This document shows positions 10,155-20,464 of a stretch of 64,000 nucleotides of DNA, piece by piece; position 1 is the stretch's first letter, and each line of letters begins with the position of its first letter. The stretch comes from Saitoella complicata NRRL Y-17804. Its lineage: Eukaryota > Ascomycota > Saitoellomycetes > Saitoellales > Saitoellaceae. The stretch lies in the NCBI RefSeq assembly GCF_001661265.1, contig NW_017567006.1:1-64000 (forward strand). Direction: 5' to 3'. A program made the translations under genes and the position numbers. Under the pieces are notes generated by a model, which saw nothing but the letters and a program-made list of their open reading frames with translations, did no database searches and had not been told where the DNA came from.

Positions 10155-13100
10155 ATGACCGCCTTTATCGGCGTCTACAGGGCGCTCTACGACTACCCTC
10201 CCCAGACTGAGGAGGAACTTGCAATCGCCGAGAATGACACCCTTCTCCTCCTCGAGACCTCCGACGATGAGTGGATGAAAGTAAAGAAGAAGGTCGATGG
10301 TGAGGAAGAAAACGAGGAGATTGGTCTCGTTCCGTCCAATTATGTCGAGGAGGTATGTGTTGTGCCGAAGTTGTGATGAATTGTGCTGATCTGGGGTATA
10401 GGTCATTCCGGAAGTCAAGGCAAGGACATTGTACGACTACGAACGACAAACCGACGAAGAGCTCTCCTTCGCAGAAGACGCTATCGTCGACGTCTACGAT
10501 AAGAAGGACCCAGACTGGTGGCTCGTCCGACTCGGCAGTGAATACGGCTTCGCGCCATCAAATTACCTTGAAGAACAAGCTGACGGCGCAGTTGCCTCAC
10601 CCCAGCAAATCTACGTGCCACGGCAAACGTACGAGCCAGAGCCCGCGTATGAGCCCGAACCTGAGGAAGAGCCAGAGCCGGAGCCGGAACCCGAACCAAC
10701 AGCGCCCAGGATGCCAGCGCGGGCATTCGCTCCACCACCCCAACACGTCGACCGTGAATCCTTCGCTCCCCGTGCTCCCTCCCCACCACGAGCCCCATCC
10801 CCCCCTCCTCAACCCCCAGTCCTCGCCCTCCCCGCCGCCGGCCCAGCCTCTGTCCCCAAGGCCTCAGCGGCCCCCGCAGCAGCCCCCATCGGCGGCTCCT
10901 TCCAAACCTTTCCCGTCCAAGAAGTCATCGGCAAGAAAAAAAAGCGAAAGGGCACCCTCGGCATCGGCAACGCCTCCATCATCTTTGGCGTCGACGACGC
11001 CAAAACCCCCGTTCGAACCTGGAACATCACATCCCTCCTCCGCTACTCCTCCGAGAAAAAGCACGTCTACATCGATGTCGTTTCGCCCCCCGAAACAGCC
11101 TCTTTCGACTTCCACGCCGGGTCCACTGCGGCTGCGGAGGAGATTGTCGGGGCGCTCGGCGATTTGGCGGGAGCTGCACGGGCACCGGGCTTGAGAGAGA
11201 TCGCGGAGGCGATTGGGAGACCGATGCCGTCTTTACCCGAGGGAAGTGGATTAGCGCAGAAGAACCGTGAGTCGATGTACGTCGATACCCGCAAACGCTA
11301 CGACTCCGAAGACTCGGACAACGAATACTCCCCTCCCGCCCGAAAAGTAGAACCACCCTCCCTTTCCGCCTCAGCCGTCGCACAAGCCGCTTCCCGCGCC
11401 CCCCGTACGGTCGAGAAACTCGGAATCGTACTCTATGACTTTGAAGCCCAAGGTCAGGACGAGGTCTCGGTCCGTGCGGATACAGAGGTGGTTATCGTCG
11501 ATGACACCAAATCCGAGGATTGGTGGATGATCCGGGTTGGAAGGAAGGAGGGTGTCGTTCCTGCTTCGTATGTCGAGCTTGTTAAGGATGGTGGGCGGAA
11601 GAAGAAGGAAGAGAAGAGGGTTCGGATGGCGGATGAACCCACCTCCTCTACCCGCGACCGCCGCGTCGAGAGATCTGATAGCGGAAACACCAGCAGCAAG
11701 GGTAACGGAAAAGAGAAGGAGAAGGAACGCGCGAAGCCCAATCCTGCGAATATGCGTACATGGACGGACCGTACGGGTACATTCAAGGTCGACGCAGAGT
11801 TCCTGGGCTGTGTGGATGGCAAGATCCACCTCTACAAGATGAACGGTGTCAAAATCGCCGTTCCAGTTGGTAAGATGAGCGCGGAGGATATCGAGTACGT
11901 TGAGCGTACGACAGGCAAGAATCTCTCCGCTGACAAGCCCGCCTCTGAGCCCGCCAAGAAGGTTTCCGTTCCTCCTGCGCAAGGAAGGCCAACCGGTAGT
12001 GACTACGACTGGTTCGAATTCTTCCTTAACGCGGGTGTGGACCCAACCTCCTCCCAACGCTACGCCCATAACTTCGAAAAAGACGGCATGGACGAATCTA
12101 TCCTCGAAGACGTCGGCCCGCAAACCCTCCGCACCCTTGGCCTGAAAGAAGGGGACATCATCCGCGTCATGAAATCCCTCGACAAGAAGTTCAGTAGAGG
12201 AAAACCTGCACGCTCCGTGTCGTTTGGTGGAGCGGAGTTTGTGGGGGCGGAGGATACGAGTAAGGATGAGGATATGGCGAGGCAGTTGCAGGCGCAGCTT
12301 GATTCTGAATCCTCGGGCTCTGGAAGTAGGGATGGGAGTGGATTGTTTTCGGGGCCTGGTGGGGGTTTGAGGAATAATACGAGAAGGGGAAGGCCGGAGG
12401 GGACGAAATCTGCTCCGGAGACGGTTGATCCGAATGCGTTCAAGCCGTCGTCCTCGACTGCGACGGTCGAGGCTCCCAGAACTGTTGCGCCGCAGCAGAC
12501 AGGTAACGCGGTGGGTGGGTTTGAGGATGATGCGTGGACCGTCAGACCTAAGCCCGCGGCTGCCGTTGCTCCCCAGGCTACGGGTCAGACTGTCGCTTCT
12601 GCCCCGCCATTCCAGATACCTGTGTCGAGCCCGCCGATCGTGGGTGCGGCACAGGATTTGTCGCTGTTGAGCCAGCCGCTCGTCCCTACTCCGCCGCCGG
12701 CACCTGCGCCTGCTGTTATGGCTGCTCCTCCTGTTCAGCAGATGCAGCAACAGCCAACGGGTATGATGCAACAGCAACCTACTGGTATGATGCACCAACC
12801 CATCGCCCAGCCGCAGATGACGGGTATGGCACCCCAGTCTACCGGCATGTCTCTGCCGCCTGTCTCTCAAATCCCTCAGGCATACCCACCCCGCGGTCGT
12901 CCGGTCGCTCCCCAGCCAACCGGACAGGGCATGCTCCCTCCTCCACCACCCGTGTCTCGTCAAGTCCAGCAGCCCATGATGAGCGGAGGTCAGCCTACCC
13001 TGGCCGCGTTGAATATGCAGATGCAGCAGACGCATTTGTCGCCTCAGCCTACGCAGCCGATGGGACAGGTGCAGCCCATGCATACGGGATACATGCCTCA

Positions 13101-13816
13101 ACAGCAGATGCCCGTTCAGCAACCTATGCAAACTGGATTCCAGCAGCCCCAACAACCGCAGCAGACTGGATTTATGCCTCAGCAGACCGGTTATCAGCCC
13201 CAGCAGGTGAATGGCATGATGCAGCAGCAGCAGCAACCGCAGATGTCTGGGTACCAGCCTCAGCAGCAGCAGTTCGCGAACGGTGCCGGTATGCAGCAAT
13301 TCCAGCCTCAGCAGCAGCAGCCCATACAGACGGGCTACCAACAGCCAATGCAGCAGCCGATGCAGGCCCCCTCGCCTCTTCCATCCCAGCCAACAGGTTT
13401 CATGCCCCTTCAGCAACCCATGCAAACAGGCTTCCAGCCTCAGCAGAAAATGCGACCAATGTCCACCGGACTCCCTCAGCCCCTCGTCCCAACGATACCA
13501 CAGATGCCGATGCAGACGAACCCAATGGGATACCAGCCTCAGCAGCAGCAGGTTCCCTTTATGCCTTCGCAGGCAACTGGGTTCATGCCTTTGCAGGTTC
13601 AGCCAACTGGGTATCAGGGTGCGCAGCAGACTGGTTTCGGAGGACAGCAACAGCAGCAACCACAGCAGTTTAAGCCGGCGAGCTTCGGGCTTAAGCCGCA
13701 ACCAACAGGAAGGAGGGCGAATCTCTCCGCAGCGAGTAAGTTTATATTCTGTGCATGCCAGTTTTGTACGTTTACTGATTCGAGTTGCAGCACCGCAAAA
13801 TCCTTTCGGATTCTAA
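10155..13816 (+). CDS. SLA1: actin cytoskeleton-regulatory complex protein Sla1
   Basis: Three exons, 10155..10352, 10402..13735 and 13791..13816, encode 1185 residues. The introns are 49 and 55 nt, and the last exon supplies the terminal 'TPQNPFGF'. Domains in order: SH3 (about 3-66), SH3 (74-125), a Glu/Pro-rich linker, a PH-like region (about 213-325), a third SH3 (about 405-460), SHD1 (about 517-570, 'GTFKVDAEFLGCVDGKIHL'), a SAM-like SHD2 (about 600-665, 'YDWFEFFLNAGVD') and a long Gln/Pro tail with some two dozen QxTG repeats. In yeast Sla1 links ubiquitinated or NPFxD cargo to clathrin and the actin machinery (Las17, Pan1, End3). The QxTG repeats are sites for the Ark1/Prk1 kinases, which dissolve the coat. 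The SH3-SH3-SH3-SHD1-SAM order fixes the identity. Confidence 0.96.
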
Positions 13817-14089
13817 GTATAGGGATGAATGTGATGAGATAGTAAAGGGATCTCATGTGATGATCATGAAAGATTGTATGTGGAGGTGTCATTGTGAGAT
13901 TTATGGGACATTTTTTCACTCTTTTAATATCCATAGTTGGATAGTCGGGTACGATATAAAAATCACTGAGTTTACGCCGGTTCTACACGTTCCTGCTCGT
14001 TTAGGGAAACGGAGACCTCATATGGATTTTCAGATGCTCAAACGGTATATTTTGACATCATCTACATCAAACCGAAGCTACAGGTGTCC

Positions 14090-16545
14090 TCAAACGCGAA
14101 GCTTCCTGACGACGCCCTTGTTGCCACCACTCCTTCTCCTCTTCTTTTTGCCCTGCTCGAACTGCATCGCAGAAGCATGGTCGCGCCCAACGTTATCTAA
14201 ATCCTTCACCTTGTAAATCCTCACAATCCAGTTTTCACTGGTGAACGCCTCCTCAAGGGTATTCAACACCGGTCCCTCGGCCGGCAAGCGCGAGCCACGA
14301 ACACGGTCCATAGCCTGTCCCTGAGGGAAGAGCTTGTCGTAGTTATAGTACGACATCTTGTACATCAAACTATTCTTCATCGTAGGGGTAGCTTCGTCGT
14401 CGATACGGTACTCACCCCTCGCAGTAAAGAAATCGCGTTCCTTGACCTCATCAGGCCAAATCCCCTCCGCGATCCTCACCATCCACAAGAACTTGTTGAT
14501 ATCATCACCAGAGTATCCCAACAATCCACCAAAGATGACAAGGACGTAGTCAACGTCGTGCTTTTTGAGGATAGGGTACGACACTTCCTCACGACTCGAC
14601 ATCGCTTTACCGACAGTAGCGATATGGGTGTTATTCCAGGTGTTGTTATCGACCAACGTGGTACGATCAGCCATACCCGCAATCTGATATCCGTAATCCC
14701 ACCACGACATGATCCTTGCATCCTCAGGCGTGTTCTTCCTCAACCAATAATACGCCTCGCGGTAATCATCGATAATATGCTGACTTCCATCGGGCATACG
14801 CGAGGCGAGAACGACGGAGGGGGAAGAATAAGCGTTCGAGGTGACCCAGGTACAGTGGTACACGAAGAGGATGAAGTACATGAGGAAGGAGGAGACGACG
14901 ACGAGTCTGTTGGCTTTGGAGTAGATCCCGACGGGCTTCTCAGAGCGCTTGTTGCTCATGCCCTTGATCATCTTGCTGGCCTGAGTCTCGATGGCAGAGG
15001 TAGATTTCTCCGCAGCGGGCTTGCCAGAGTTGCTCTCGACAGCAGCAGTCGTGGCCGCCTCAGCAGAAACTGAAGGAGAGGTGGTGACATCCAGGAAGGA
15101 GTCCAACAACGTGCTCGCAGCCATTGCAGCAGAGACACAGACGCAAGGAGTGAGCGTCAACATCAAACGAACCATGACACCAGAAAAGTAGGAAGCCATG
15201 ACAGCGTAAACGATGACGAAGACGTGTTCATCCCTCAACTCGCGGAAACACATGTAGACACCGGCAGGGAAGAGCCAAATCAACATACCGAGATCGAAGA
15301 AGTACGATGGCCAAGCGGTAGGCTGGTGTTCAGAGACCGACGCAATGATAGGAATATGCACCTTAGCATAGCCAGTATCCCAAAGGGAGTAGAAACGACC
15401 AGTCCAAGGCGCAATAGTACCGCTCAGAGTGAGGCCTACCAATGCAGCCAATCCACCGACAAACATGACAACAACAAATGACCTCAACAAGACCTGGAAC
15501 TGCTTGCTAGGAACCTGGCCCCTAACAAACTCCACAAACGCAACAATCTGGACCAATCCGAAGATTCCGAGAGCGGCCATGTGCTCGCTCGTCCTAATGG
15601 GCTGGAACCCGACGAAGGGAATCTGCATGGACATCAACGTACCGAGCGCGTACCAACTCGAGTACGCGACGTAAATCCGGTTCGAGAAACGTCCCATGAG
15701 GATAAGGACGAAAACATGGAGCGGGATCATGTTGGTGATGAACACGTATCCACCCCACGCAGCGACCATGTAGTAGTAGAACAGTGCCGCTAACCCACCC
15801 CAGAACGCAGATCCAACCTTCAACGCCTTAATCCACAAGAAGAAGGTGAACATAAGCAAGAAGATCGCAATGGCTTCGTTATCATACGACCCGGCCACCG
15901 AACGAGAGATGTACCCCGGCGCAATCCCAATAAACGCCGCAGCCAATAACCCCGCACTCTCGTCCTTCATCTCCTTCGTGAACCAGTACGTCGCGAGCGC
16001 AGTCAACCCAGAAAATCCTGGAGCGAGGAGTACACAAATATTCCTGATATCGACGGGGTAATTGATTGCCTTCAACGCATTGTGGATCAAGCCGGAGGTG
16101 ATCATGAGACCGGGGTAAAGCGTGCCTCCGGCGACACGGCCGAGGGGGTACCAGGAGCGTTCGTCGAACCAGTTGATGAAATCGTAGAAACCGTTTTTGA
16201 CGAGGTATTTGGATGCGCGGAAGTTGAACCCTGTACGAGAGAACATCAGTTTAAATGATCCTCGAGAATGTGCACAACGACAACCACAGCACGCAATTGG
16301 CGAGGAGAGGAAAGACGTACAAGGATCAAACTCGTGAATGACCGACTCGAAACGAATCACAGAAAACAAACGAGACGCAATCGCGGCACCTATACCACCC
16401 AACTGTTAGCAATCCAACTCCCACGAACACACCACGCTCGATCGTGCCACGCTCAGTACGCACCTGCGATCAGCGCCAAGATGACAACCTTGAGCAGGCC
16501 TCGAGCATCTCGAGAAGTCTGCTTCGACAGAACTGCTTCTGCCAT
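14090..16545 (-). CDS. STT3: oligosaccharyltransferase catalytic subunit Stt3
   Basis: Exons 16464..16545, 16321..16389 and 14090..16230 (introns 74 and 90 nt, both phase 1) give 763 residues. The joined start reads 'MAEAVLSKQTSRDARGLLK', and 'IHEFDP' joins 'W FNFRASKYL' across intron 2, rebuilding the conserved DxD-type loop. About a dozen membrane segments follow, then the lumenal catalytic domain with WWDYG (plus-strand 14680-14703) and the N-glycosylation-like 'NNTWNNTH'. The basic C-terminus is 'KKKRRRSGG'. Stt3 transfers the Glc3Man9GlcNAc2 glycan from dolichol to Asn-X-Ser/Thr in the ER lumen. Length and motifs match yeast Stt3 (718). It is divergent from YOS9, another ER glycoprotein gene, across a tRNA-Ile. 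Confidence 0.97.
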
Positions 16546-16837
16546 TGCGGAATTGGTTGGTGATTGTCGAGGGAGTCGCTGCGTTACTTACTTGGGATTC
16601 GAACGACGTGTTGGCGGCGCGCGAGCGTCAGGGCGACAAGCAGCGGCAGTCAAGGTCGTGGGAAAGTAAGAAGTGTGTTGTTTCTGAACTCCAGCTGGCA
16701 GAGAATACGCTCTGAGGGAGATACGGATAGTGTAAAAGCAGAGACCTGGCTCGCGAGGTGAACGGTGTTAGGGAAGCAGATTAGTTGGCACAAAACGCCC
16801 GGTGGAGCGTGAGAAACATCGCAGGTGAAAGGAGAGC

Positions 16838-16842
16838 AAAAA
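16838..16842 (-). terminator. RNA polymerase III terminator of tRNA-Ile copy 1
   Basis: Five T residues on the minus strand follow the discriminator base directly, the usual Pol III stop. Confidence 0.75.
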
Positions 16843-16916
16843 TGGTCACGGAGAGGCTCGAACTCTCAGCCTTGGCGTTATTAGCACCACGCGCTAACCA
16901 ATTGCGCCACGCAACC
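16843..16916 (-). tRNA. tRNA-Ile (anticodon AAT), copy 1
   Basis: A 74-nt cloverleaf without intron. The 7-bp acceptor stem GGTTGCG/CGTGACC has two G-T pairs, the D stem is GCGC/GCGC, the anticodon stem TGGTG/CGCCA holds the loop CTAATAA (anticodon AAT), and the T arm is GAGAG-TTCGAGC-CTCTC with discriminator A. The sequence is identical to the copies at 20207 and 30713. A 5'-flanking TAACAG is shared by all three copies. Confidence 0.97.
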
Positions 16917-17027
16917 TGTTAGACATTATTAAATCACCTAAAATGAGGACAAACTACTGCACATATTGTCAACGTTACAAGCGCGCCCAACGTCATCGCA
17001 CCACCCACCCCCAAACCCTCCCCAACA

Positions 17028-18569
17028 ATGTTCGCCCGATTCGGTGTTCTCCTCACAGCAACCGCCCTTCTCTCCTCCTCAGCTGCCTCCATCACCCTTC
17101 CAGATCCGCATCCAGTCTACCCATACACCGTCTCGTTCGATGTCCCACGCATGCTCCGATCTGAAGCTTCGGAACTCCTTGCGCACCCACCACCGGAGGG
17201 AACATATGAACTGATGCGACTGCATGGGTGGCCGTATCTGTGTTCATACCCGGCGTCTGTATCGAACGAAGTTTCTCAACAAAGACAGGAGGAACAGGCA
17301 AAGGGCCCAGCTACGAAGGAAGATGTCGTCAAAGCACTCGAGTTGCTGAAGGGGCTGGAAAAGGGATGCTTATACACCGGAAACGGAGATTGGTGGACGT
17401 ATGCGTATTGTCATGGTACTCATGTCAAGCAATTCCACGCCTTACCGCCGTCGAAGGATTCAATTCAGCAAGGATTCCGGACCCTCCCGCTCCCGAGAGA
17501 AGATGAATCGAGTCCGCACTTCATCTTGGGAAAGATGCCCCAGGTAAACAAACTGACAGATGACTGGATCAAAGACCATGTCGAGATCCTGGAAGGTGAC
17601 GGGGTCGCAACGAGCACCAGTCTACGAATGAAGTTGGGCGATGGTACGTTATGTGATCTAACTGGATTGCCCAGACGACTGGATGTGTTATTTGAATGCG
17701 CACCCGGAGCGAAGGGCGATTTAATCACGCACCACAAGGAAATCGCGACGTGCACTTATGAGATGGTGGTACTCACCCCAAGGCTGTGTTCCGAGAAGAG
17801 GTTCTTACCGACGGAGGTACCGGAAGCAAAAACAATTACTTGTCATCGTGTTGTTGAGGCGTTACAAGAGGACGGATCGGCGGGAGACATCGAAGGATCG
17901 GAGCAGGAGAAGGAAGCGAAGGGTGAGGATCACGGCCGGTTGTTGGACGTCGGGGAAGCCTCCAGGATCGCGACCCTATTTGCGGAGGAGGAAGCGAGGG
18001 TCCTCGAAGAACAGGAAGCACAGGCACAGGTCGATGCGGAGATTACCGCCGAAACCGCCGCTCTTCGGGCGTCGAAGAAAGCCGGACAAGCTACAACTGA
18101 AGATGAACACCTCGGAAGGGCCGCAGCGGCGATCCAGCACATCCTCCAGGATTTCGAAAGACATGCAGGTGCTGATCAAGCTCCCGACTCCCCAAAGAAC
18201 GCCGACAAGACTCAGTCCAACACCGACGACGATCCTTTCTTGACGAACGTCATCCAACAACTGATCACCCAAGTCCAAGCCGAAGTCGATCAAGGCTCCG
18301 ACCTTCCCAACGAATATCTCGTCCAACTGGAAACCGAGACCGGAGAGGTATGGGCTATCGTCCAAGTCAATGTGCGCGACGGAAAAGCCAGCGTCGAAGC
18401 CGTACCAGAGGACAAGTGGGAAGAAGTCATCTTGGCTGACGACGCAGCACAGAAGGCAAACTCCGCCAAGAGCAAGAACGAGAATGTGAAGCAGAAGGAG
18501 GAGATGGAGAATAGGTTTGGGTTGCCTGAGGGGTTGTGGGACGAGTTGAGGGGGATGATGGGCGTGTGA
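17028..18569 (+). CDS. YOS9: ER lectin Yos9 (OS-9 family), ERAD component
   Basis: A single exon of 513 residues with an N-terminal signal peptide ('VLLTATALLSSSAASITL'). The MRH (mannose-6-phosphate-receptor-like) domain spans about 110-275, with 'GCLYTGNGDWWTYAYCHG' at its start, 'GTLCDLTGLPR' and the C-terminal 'ATCTYEMVVLTPRLC'; the conserved Tyr, Glu, Arg and Cys positions of OS-9 proteins are visible. An acidic, Ala/Glu-rich coiled tail follows, with no HDEL-type signal. Yos9 reads trimmed high-mannose glycans on misfolded glycoproteins and hands them to the Hrd1-Hrd3 ligase in the ER lumen. The first ATG stands directly before the signal peptide. Its neighbour STT3 puts on the glycans that Yos9 reads. 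Confidence 0.93.
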   Translation: MFARFGVLLTATALLSSSAASITLPDPHPVYPYTVSFDVPRMLRSEASELLAHPPPEGTYELMRLHGWPYLCSYPASVSNEVSQQRQEEQAKGPATKEDVVKALELLKGLEKGCLYTGNGDWWTYAYCHGTHVKQFHALPPSKDSIQQGFRTLPLPREDESSPHFILGKMPQVNKLTDDWIKDHVEILEGDGVATSTSLRMKLGDGTLCDLTGLPRRLDVLFECAPGAKGDLITHHKEIATCTYEMVVLTPRLCSEKRFLPTEVPEAKTITCHRVVEALQEDGSAGDIEGSEQEKEAKGEDHGRLLDVGEASRIATLFAEEEARVLEEQEAQAQVDAEITAETAALRASKKAGQATTEDEHLGRAAAAIQHILQDFERHAGADQAPDSPKNADKTQSNTDDDPFLTNVIQQLITQVQAEVDQGSDLPNEYLVQLETETGEVWAIVQVNVRDGKASVEAVPEDKWEEVILADDAAQKANSAKSKNENVKQKEEMENRFGLPEGLWDELRGMMGV

Positions 18570-18707
18570 AAGATGAAAGCGTTTATATTAGTACCGTGAT
18601 GTAAGTGAAAATATACCCCGTGTAAGCCCATAGTCTAGCAAATGTCCCTTATCCGATCTCTGTCCCTTTGCGCCTCTTGTTACAGTCCCTCTATGCCCCC
18701 ACAACGT

Positions 18708-20015
18708 CTAAGTCGCCGCAGTAGCAGCACCTCCCTCCTCATTCACAACCATGACAAACCCACCATCAGTATCGCCATGCCCCAGTCCCCCTCCCACACT
18801 CCCATCCCCAACAACAACCCCCTCCCTCTCGAAATCCATCCCCCTCAAAAACGCATCCCCATGTCCCTCTAAAAACCCACACGCCTCAATCCTGGACATC
18901 AACAGCCCCCACGCCGCTCCCTCACCCTGCCACGACATCTGTCTCATACGCCATTCGAGGAGGGCGCGGTGTGCGTTCGTGGTGAAGATGGTTTGAAGCG
19001 TGCCGTGTGCGTCTGCGGAGGTAGCGAGCCAGCCTCGAGATTTGGCGAGCGTCAAGGCGGAGCGGATATCGGTTCGGAGGAGGTACGAGGGGTGTAAGCC
19101 GTCCGGGTACCTGTTCAAGAATGCAGACAGGAGAAACCACAGATTCTTGTCACTGTTGAGCTCGTGGGAAGACGGGATGAGGCCGAGGTGGACGAGATGT
19201 TCGGAGAGCGCGAGGAAGAAGTATGGAACGCGTTTCCGAATAAGGTGGAGACAGATGCGGAGGATGGATGGATGACCTTCGGCGAGTGCTTTGACGCGGC
19301 GACGGAGGGGTGTCGAGAGTCGGACGTGATGTGTATACTCCCAGGACTCGATGAACTCATCCTGTTCATCCGGCGCAAAAACAACACTAAGCATTCTCAA
19401 CCGATCCAAGCTCCGTTCTGGCGCATGAAGATACACCGTACTCGGCGGCGGCCTGGGCGTCACCGTCCGCGCCGAAGTAACGATGAGACACATGAACGGT
19501 TTCGCACGGAAATCGGCGTTGGCGAGGAGGGAGTACAGGGACATATCATCCATCGTGACGTCCGCCTCGTCGATGATCAGGAGTTCGCTTTTCATCCACA
19601 TTTCTTTGTAGCTGGTTCCGGTACGTGCGAAGATGGCGTCTTTGGCGTTGTATTCGTAGTCGACTGGGTTCCATCCCTTGGTGTAGTGCACCCGAGACTT
19701 TGGGTTCAGGTAGAGGTAGTAGTGAGCAAGCAGCGCACAGAGAATCGTATTCCCTGTCTTCGGCGGGGCGTGTAGACGGACACAGTGGTCGCGAAGGAGA
19801 CGCTCGTGAAGGCGGCCGACGGTGTATGGCCTCAGAACGAGATGAGGAACGAGCTCGAGGCCTCTGACCATTTTCGGCCCGATACTGAGCTCAGGCGTTT
19901 TCGAAAGACATGTGATACGAATAGGAGTCGTATTGTACTCAGGCGTTTGCTGCGTTATCAAGTCCAATCCAAGCACCTCCTTCTCACGCGTTCTATCGAC
20001 CGGTGGCCTCGGCAT
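18708..20015 (-). CDS. P-loop NTPase-like protein with altered Walker A
   Basis: A single exon of 435 residues. A helical N-terminus leads to a P-loop-like motif 'LHAPPKTGNT' (about 81-90), in which the invariant Lys of GKT/S is Asn. A clear Walker B, 'LLIIDEAD', lies at about 145-152 and a sensor-like 'LIVTSAR' near 178. A helical C-terminal half follows, with 'HPSILRICLHLI' resembling the lid and winged-helix parts of STAND/AAA ATPases, then a Gly-rich tail. This layout is common among fungal proteins of unknown role, some of them in expanded families. No partner or pathway can be named. With Asn at the P-loop Lys, hydrolysis is doubtful. It is convergent with YOS9 (138 bp). Confidence 0.7.
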   Translation of the reverse strand: MPRPPVDRTREKEVLGLDLITQQTPEYNTTPIRITCLSKTPELSIGPKMVRGLELVPHLVLRPYTVGRLHERLLRDHCVRLHAPPKTGNTILCALLAHYYLYLNPKSRVHYTKGWNPVDYEYNAKDAIFARTGTSYKEMWMKSELLIIDEADVTMDDMSLYSLLANADFRAKPFMCLIVTSARTVTPRPPPSTVYLHAPERSLDRLRMLSVVFAPDEQDEFIESWEYTHHVRLSTPLRRRVKALAEGHPSILRICLHLIRKRVPYFFLALSEHLVHLGLIPSSHELNSDKNLWFLLSAFLNRYPDGLHPSYLLRTDIRSALTLAKSRGWLATSADAHGTLQTIFTTNAHRALLEWRMRQMSWQGEGAAWGLLMSRIEACGFLEGHGDAFLRGMDFEREGVVVGDGSVGGGLGHGDTDGGFVMVVNEEGGAATAAT

Positions 20016-20206
20016 CTTTCATGAACAGCCAGGCGTGGGTGCAGGGAAAGCAGCTGAGGCAGAAGGAGGTCTAGGGGGTTGGGGAGACGAGGGGAGGTAT
20101 GGCTTGACCAGGGAGGCCTGACCAGGAGGCTCCCTTCATTCTTCGAAAGCTACGTGACCTGCGTGGGGCTTTGTAAATATTTCATGTTTTTCCTTCCCAT
20201 CTAACA

Positions 20207-20280
20207 GGTTGCGTGGCGCAATTGGTTAGCGCGTGGTGCTAATAACGCCAAGGCTGAGAGTTCGAGCCTCTCCGTGACCA
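20207..20280 (+). tRNA. tRNA-Ile (anticodon AAT), copy 2
   Basis: Identical over all 74 nt to the copies at 16843 and 30713 but on the opposite strand. With copy 1 it forms an inverted pair around YOS9 and the P-loop gene. The flank 'CTAACAG' precedes it, as in copy 1. Confidence 0.97.
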
Positions 20281-20286
20281 TTTTTT
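20281..20286 (+). terminator. RNA polymerase III terminator of tRNA-Ile copy 2
   Basis: Six T residues directly after the discriminator base. Confidence 0.75.
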
Positions 20287-20464
20287 CGGTTTTGTCGACC
20301 ATATTTTCCATGACGGCTCTTACATGGCTTCTGACTGAGATGCGTCTTTCTCCACCTTTGTACATGGTGACTCGCTAATCTTGTGTATGTGGCGGGCATG
20401 GGAGATAGAGATATGCCATTGTAACTACGCTTTGCCTTATGTAACGATATCCTCTTCTACTACT

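Noticed and set aside
11371-13701. 776-codon minus-strand open frame
   Set aside because: Antisense of SLA1, low-complexity Leu/Arg/His mirror of its Gln/Pro repeats.
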